From positions 806,001 to 870,000 of the forward strand of contig SPDT01000001.1 in NCBI GenBank assembly GCA_008477525.1: 64,000 bases of DNA, read 5' to 3'. Position numbers and translations under genes: made by a program. The stretch is from Hypomyces perniciosus (taxonomy: Eukaryota; Ascomycota; Sordariomycetes; Hypocreales; Hypocreaceae). Below the pieces are notes generated by a model. It was not told where the DNA came from. It saw only the letters and a list, made by a program, of their open reading frames with translations, and made no database searches. This document shows positions 59,204-64,000 of this stretch, in pieces (positions within the stretch are counted from its first letter, which is position 1; each line of letters begins with the position of its first letter).

Positions 59204-62200
59204 ATGTCTGGAGCAGGCCAGAACCACAGTATCCCCTCTGCTTCCTCCTCTTCGTACACGCCCGCCATCAATACGCCCGCCTCTTCATCGGATCGAGATG
59301 AACTCGACTATCTGGGCGAAGACGACTACGACGATCGCCGCGACGGCGACAGAGACGTCCTCAATGACGATCCGATATATGGCGACCTGAATACGCCTCT
59401 GTCCTTCAAGCGCAAGCAGAAGCCGTCGCTGCTGTCCGGTCCGCTGCGCATAATCTCATCTTTCACAGGCTCTGGATCGTCAGGCCACGAACGCCAGCCA
59501 TCTCTACCGCGACGATCTCCCCCTATCGCCTTCGGCAGCGCCGCATCGCCCCCAAGACATGGACTTGGCGGTGTGACATCGGGCGCAAAAGACGGAATCC
59601 CGCATGATTGGTATGCCGAGGGCCCTGGACGACGTGTGGGCTACGAAGATCTGACGGCCATCGACTGGATCTTCGAATACACAAAGGAGCGGCAGCGGTT
59701 GCGCGTGCTATCATCGAGCGCAGGCGGCGGGCTACTCGGCTACATTCAGCACCTCCTCGATGCTAGTCAAGTCTGGGTTGTGCTGCTGTTGACGGGCCTA
59801 GCTGTTGGCATAATTGCGGCTGCGATCGACGTGACCACGGATTGGCTGGGAGACTTGAAGCTGGGCTTCTGCTCTAGTGGCCCCGAGGGCGGCCATTTCT
59901 ATCTGAGCAAGAGTTTCTGCTGCTATGGCTACGATCAGGGCTCCAAATGCGCGGGTTGGAGGCCATGGGGAGAGGCCCTTGGAAGCCACTCTGCTGCTGG
60001 CAAGTGGTTCATCGAGTACTTCTTCTTTCTAGCGTTCTCGGTATGCGCAAAACCCATTGCCTTTCCATTGGAATTGCCTAGACTCGCAGCGCTAACAAAT
60101 TGCTGGAAAGGTCGGTTTCGCATGCTGCGCGGCACAGCTTGTCCAGGACTATGCCATCTACGCCAAGCATAGTGGTATCCCTGAGATTAAAACGGTGTTG
60201 GGTGGCTTTGTAATTCGTAAATTCTTTGGCACATGGACATTGATAACCAAGTCCTTCGGCCTGGTATGAACCTACTCCTTGCCTTCTTCTCAGCTCTGAA
60301 GTGCTGACATCAATAGATTCTCGCCGTCTCCTCTGGCATGTGGTTAGGAAAGGAGGGACCCTTTGTTCATGTGGCGTGCTGTTGCGCAAACCTCTTCATA
60401 AAACTGTTCAAGAATATCAATGGCAACGAAGGCAAGTCTACATGTCAAGCCCATTGACACTTCAAGTAGCTAGAGCCTAGACTAACCCATCATAGCTCGT
60501 AAACGCGAGGTGCTATCAGCGGCGGCTGCGTCTGGCATCTCTGTGGCCTTTGGGTCTCCCATTGGAGGAGTGTTATTCAGTCTCGAAGTGAGGAAACATC
60601 GTGGTCAATGACCTCGAGTCACCGAAGCTGACCATTCTTCACAGCAAATATCATACTTCTTCCCCGATAAAACGATGTGGCAGAGTTTCGTCTGTGCAAT
60701 GGCAGCTGCAGTGGTTCTCCAAGCCTTCGATCCTTTCAGGTCTGGTAAGCTTGTCTTGTACCAAGTAAAGTACAGCAGGGATTGGCATGGCTTTGAAATT
60801 TTGCCGTATGCTATCCTCGGCATCATCGGGGTAGGTTCCCTCCCTCGCGCATCTGCCCCTGAAAACAAGCGGAACTGACCTAAATCTTTCTAGGGTGTCT
60901 ATGGAGGACTCTTCATCAAGGCAAACATGGCTATTGCGAGGTGGAAGAAGACTCGTTCGTGGCTACCAGGCCCCATTGTTCAAGTGCTGGCAGTGGCTCT
61001 CCTTACAGCCCTTGTGAACTATCCCAACTATTACATGAAATTCCAGACATCCGAGCTGGTCTCTAACCTCTTCGCTGAGTGTTCGCGGGTCCTTGACGAC
61101 CAGGTCGGCCTGTGTAAGACGGGTGCCGCGTCTGCCAGCACAATTGTCCTCCTGCTGTTTGCTGCCGTCGTCGGTTTCTTCTTGGCCACCCTCACCTTTG
61201 GCCTGCAGATCCCGGCTGGTATCATCCTCCCCTCCATGGCCATTGGTGCCCTGGTTGGACGTTCCATGGGCATACTGATGGAGATATTGGTGGACAGCTT
61301 CCGTGGCTCCTTCGTCTTTCAGAGTTGTGCTCCAGATGTTCCTTGCGTTACACCAGGCACCTACGCCATTGTCGGCGCAGCTGCTGCTCTCGCGGGCGTC
61401 ACACGCATGACCGTCTCCATTGTTGTCATTATGTTTGAGCTCACTGGCGCCCTTACCTATGTCCTACCCATCATGGTGGCCGTCATGATTTCCAAGTGGG
61501 TAGGCGACGCGTTCTCACGGCGCGGCATCTACGAGTCCTGGATTCACTTCAACGAGTATCCATTCCTAGATAATAGCGAGGAGATGGTCATACCTGATAT
61601 GCCAGCTTCTCAGATCATGACCCGTATCGAAGATCTCGTTGTCTTAACTGCCACAGGACACACCATCGCTTCCCTCAACGACATCCTCGAAATGCACCCC
61701 TATCGAGGCTTCCCAATCATCTCTGACCCGCGCGAGGCTATCCTCCTTGGCTACATCTCCCGCGCTGAACTAAGCTACAACATCCGCACCGCCTCACAAG
61801 CTCCACGCTCACTGCCTCCCGAGACGGAAGCCTTCTTCTCACACCAACCCCTCGCTGACCCGCGCTCCACGCTCGACCTCCGTCCCTGGATGGACCAAAC
61901 ACCTCTCACCTTGCCCTCCCGCACAAGTCTCCACCTCATCGTCTCCTACTTCCAGAAACTAGGCCTGCGCTATATGCTCTTCACCGATCGAGGCGTCCTG
62001 CAGGGCCTACTAACTAAGAAGGACGTCTGGTACGTCCTCAACGGTGCAGACGAGACGAGGCGCACCAGCGGCGTGCCAGCTTCATCTGCTGGCGGTGGAG
62101 CAGGCGGGCAGAGCAGTGGTATTATTGGTGGGGATGGCAATGGGGAGGATACGGGCTTGCTTCGTGTGGGGGATGATCGAGAAGAGGATGCAAGGTCGAT

Positions 62201-62207
62201 ATTATAG
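59204..62207 (+). CDS. CLC-family chloride channel/transporter with two CBS domains
   Basis: Six exons (59204-60040, 60111-60263, 60317-60431, 60496-60587, 60645-60830, 60894-62207) encode 898 residues. A disordered acidic N-terminus precedes the membrane core. Family motifs are SGIPE (central Ser), GKEGPFVH (gating Glu at about 343), [12 protein letters not shown], and [13 protein letters not shown]. Two C-terminal CBS domains include [20 protein letters not shown] with [18 protein letters not shown], and [20 protein letters not shown]. After the GVLFSLE segment the next residue is Gln, where exchangers carry a second Glu. The intron at 60432-60495 uses GC-AG ends; a GT donor just inside would shift the frame. 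The protein is probably on Golgi, endosome or vacuole membranes, as yeast Gef1, but fungal plasma-membrane forms exist. The acidic organelle context with V-ATPase is compatible. Confidence 0.93.
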
Positions 62208-62535
62208 ATTTGGAAGGCGGATAGATAGATGTATCATGAATGTAGATTTGCTTTTGTTGTTGGAAATTGAAATTAGATTCAAGCAAATGTAGTTGAGATA
62301 CTCTTTTCACTACCAAAAGGCCTCTTGATATCAACAGTATGCATTTCGAACTTGTTGTGGGATGCATGGAAACAATTGAGAGGAGTCATCCAGAGCGTAT
62401 TCAATATACTCCGTATATATTCATGAGTTGCGTGTAACCCGCCAATTAACCCACCCATGCAGCCTTCTAAGCCCATTCATACCCCAAGTTTCATAAATAG
62501 GGTAATGCTATACAATATACAAATTAACATATAGT
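62208..62535. other. Convergent 3' interval
   Basis: About 330 bp between the CLC and DNA ligase stop codons. No gene seen. Confidence 0.5.
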
Positions 62536-64000
62536 CTAATACTCAAAATCATCATCCACGGCTGGCCCCTTGCTCTTCGTTACGCTCTCCTGCTTCCTAT
62601 ACATCTCCGCAACCTGGCGACTCGACGTCGCCTCATCGGGCTTCTTATCATCCCTGATCTTAATAAATCGGGGGAACCGCAAACTAATACCCTTCTCACC
62701 ACCGGGGTCCACGCCCTCTTTGCACCCAGCCTTGTAGCGTGGGCTGAGCGTCAGATCTGCGGTTTTGACCTCCCATACGTAGCGCGGCTCGAACCATACG
62801 TCGGGTTGATGCTGCCCGCCAGTGGAGTGTGAGTAGAATGGCTTGGCTCTGTCGATGGTGATTTCAGAGAGTTGTTTGTGGAGGTCTTCGAGGACCTGTT
62901 CGGAGAAACCGGTGCCGATGTTGCAGATGGTTTCGTAGGTGTCTGTTGATGGGCTGTAGCAGGCTAGAAGGAATGCGCCGTAGACAGATGTACGCTTGCC
63001 CTTGCCGTAGTATGCCCCGAGGACAACGAGATCCAGGGAGTCACCAACACCAGCAAGGTAGTCTTTCTTGATCTATATAAACCAGGTTAGTAATGCATTG
63101 GGGATTCAACATTAATATGTCAAGCAAGGGAGCTTACCTTGAGCCAGTTTCGACTTCGTTTACTGGGCTCATACCCACTCTCTGTGCCGTCCAGCATCTT
63201 CACCATCAGACCCTCACACGATGCCTTGACACTCTCGTCAAGGAAAGTCTGGATTTCATCCAACTCCTGTCCATCCATATGCGTGGCAAACGAAAACTCT
63301 CCCTCCACAGGTGAGAAAGCAGTACTTAGAAGGTCTCTACGCTCACGCAGTGACTTCTCCACCACGGCCTCACCATTCAAGTAGAGAAGATCAAACGCAA
63401 ACACGCAAACCTTGACTTTGATGTCCTCTGCCTTGACGTCCTTCTTCTTGCGCGTCATGAGCTGCTGGAAAGGCAAAACCTTCTTCTCTGAAACGTCCCA
63501 TGCCACAGTCTCGCAGTCAAGCACGAAACTCTTCGTGTCTTCCTTGACCCAAGTGTGAAGTTTAGCGAGAATGTCGGGATACTTCTTTGACAGATCCTCC
63601 GAGTTTCGGGAGAAGATGCTAGCAACGCCCGAACCTGCCTCCTTGCCCGCTCCAGGGGCTGCCTGGCTCAGCTGTTCGGGGGCATCCTTGGCCACATAGT
63701 GAATCTGAGCACGTTCGCCATCATACTTGTATTCGCAAGTGAATTTCTGGCCTTCAAACCGATCCAACACCTCTGTGATGGCTTTCGTTGGTTTTGCCAA
63801 CATGGGTTTCAGGGGGACACCGGGGCGAAGCTTGCAGCTGTCTCTAAGCTTCATGATGCCATGCTCAAGAAGAGACGGTATGATAACGTCGTAGCTTGGC
63901 AATTCACTGTTTCCGTTAGTATTGTTCACCCAGGAATCTGATGAGCAACAAACCTGTAAACTGTCTTCAGAATGGATTCGCCATTCTCCATCTCTGTCGT
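62536..64000 (-). CDS. cdc9: ATP-dependent DNA ligase I (Cdc9), C-terminal part, cut by window edge
   Basis: Three exons are visible: 64000-63954 (partial), 63906-63138 and 63072-62536. They cover the catalytic core of replicative DNA ligase. The adenylation site is CEYKYDGERAQIH, with the catalytic Lys in KYDGER. Further nucleotidyltransferase motifs are FVLDCETVAWD, CEGLMVKML and KIKKDYLAG (formed by splicing). The oligonucleotide-binding part has DLVVLGAYYGKGKR and ISLRFPRFIKIRDDKKPDEA, and the C-terminus ends DDDFEY. The first visible exon reads ENGESILKTVYS, then splices to ELPSYDVIIPSLLEHG, as in ligase I. The start codon and N-terminal PCNA-binding part lie beyond the right edge. The ligase joins Okazaki fragments in the nucleus and may also serve mitochondria. 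Introns are 47 and 65 bp. Confidence 0.95.

Overview
The window is nuclear DNA of a filamentous ascomycete, most likely a sordariomycete and probably hypocrealean. Genes carry short (47-222 bp) GT-AG introns with CTAAC-like branch sites. The gene set includes a dynactin Arp10-type actin-related protein, a CFEM protein, a 2EXR protein, a LaeA-like methyltransferase and a GEN1-type nuclease. The intergenic DNA is crowded with TACGGAGTAC-like decamers and (TAC)n runs. The order is inferred from content only. No bacterial operon, CRISPR array, rRNA or tRNA was recognised.

Layout. 0.6-3.9 kb: an AAA+ ATPase gene with an apparent one-base frameshift and a 7-nt micro-exon. 5-9 kb: a V-ATPase proteolipid (c-type) subunit and, convergently, Vps18 of HOPS/CORVET. 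10.7-12.2 kb: a LaeA-like methyltransferase. 12.2-15.9 kb: gene-free. 15.9-18.6 kb: an MFS anion:cation symporter and a small secreted CFEM protein. 18.9-25.6 kb: an Arp10-type dynactin subunit, divergent from a GEN1/Yen1-type resolvase, which converges on Mgs1/WRNIP1. 26-28.9 kb: a MIF/tautomerase-domain protein and a four-TM membrane protein. 28.9-34.6 kb: gene-free and rich in repeats, with a small mariner-like MITE. 34.6-38.8 kb: a 2EXR protein and a LCAT-like hydrolase. 38.8-42.7 kb: only weak coding candidates. 42.7-46.3 kb: the four-RRM protein Mrn1 behind a strongly pyrimidine-rich leader. 48.6-52 kb: a secreted agmatinase-family ureohydrolase and the Rho GTPase Cdc42. 52-55.6 kb: gene-free. 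55.6-64 kb: Vma22-like V-ATPase assembly factor, neurochondrin-family protein, CLC chloride channel/transporter and, running off the right edge, replicative DNA ligase I.

Functional threads. Four genes serve the acidic endomembrane system (V-ATPase proteolipid, Vps18, Vma22, CLC). Three serve genome maintenance (GEN1/Yen1, Mgs1, Cdc9). These genes are scattered on both strands with separate promoters, so this is a theme and not a demonstrated cluster. I found no convincing new multi-gene system. The points most worth checking are the frameshifted AAA gene with its 7-nt exon next to a GC-AG intron, the CLC protein with Gln at the proton-glutamate position, the MIF domain inside a longer protein, the CFEM gene next to a transporter, the 79-bp MITE, and the intergenic decamer/palindrome family.
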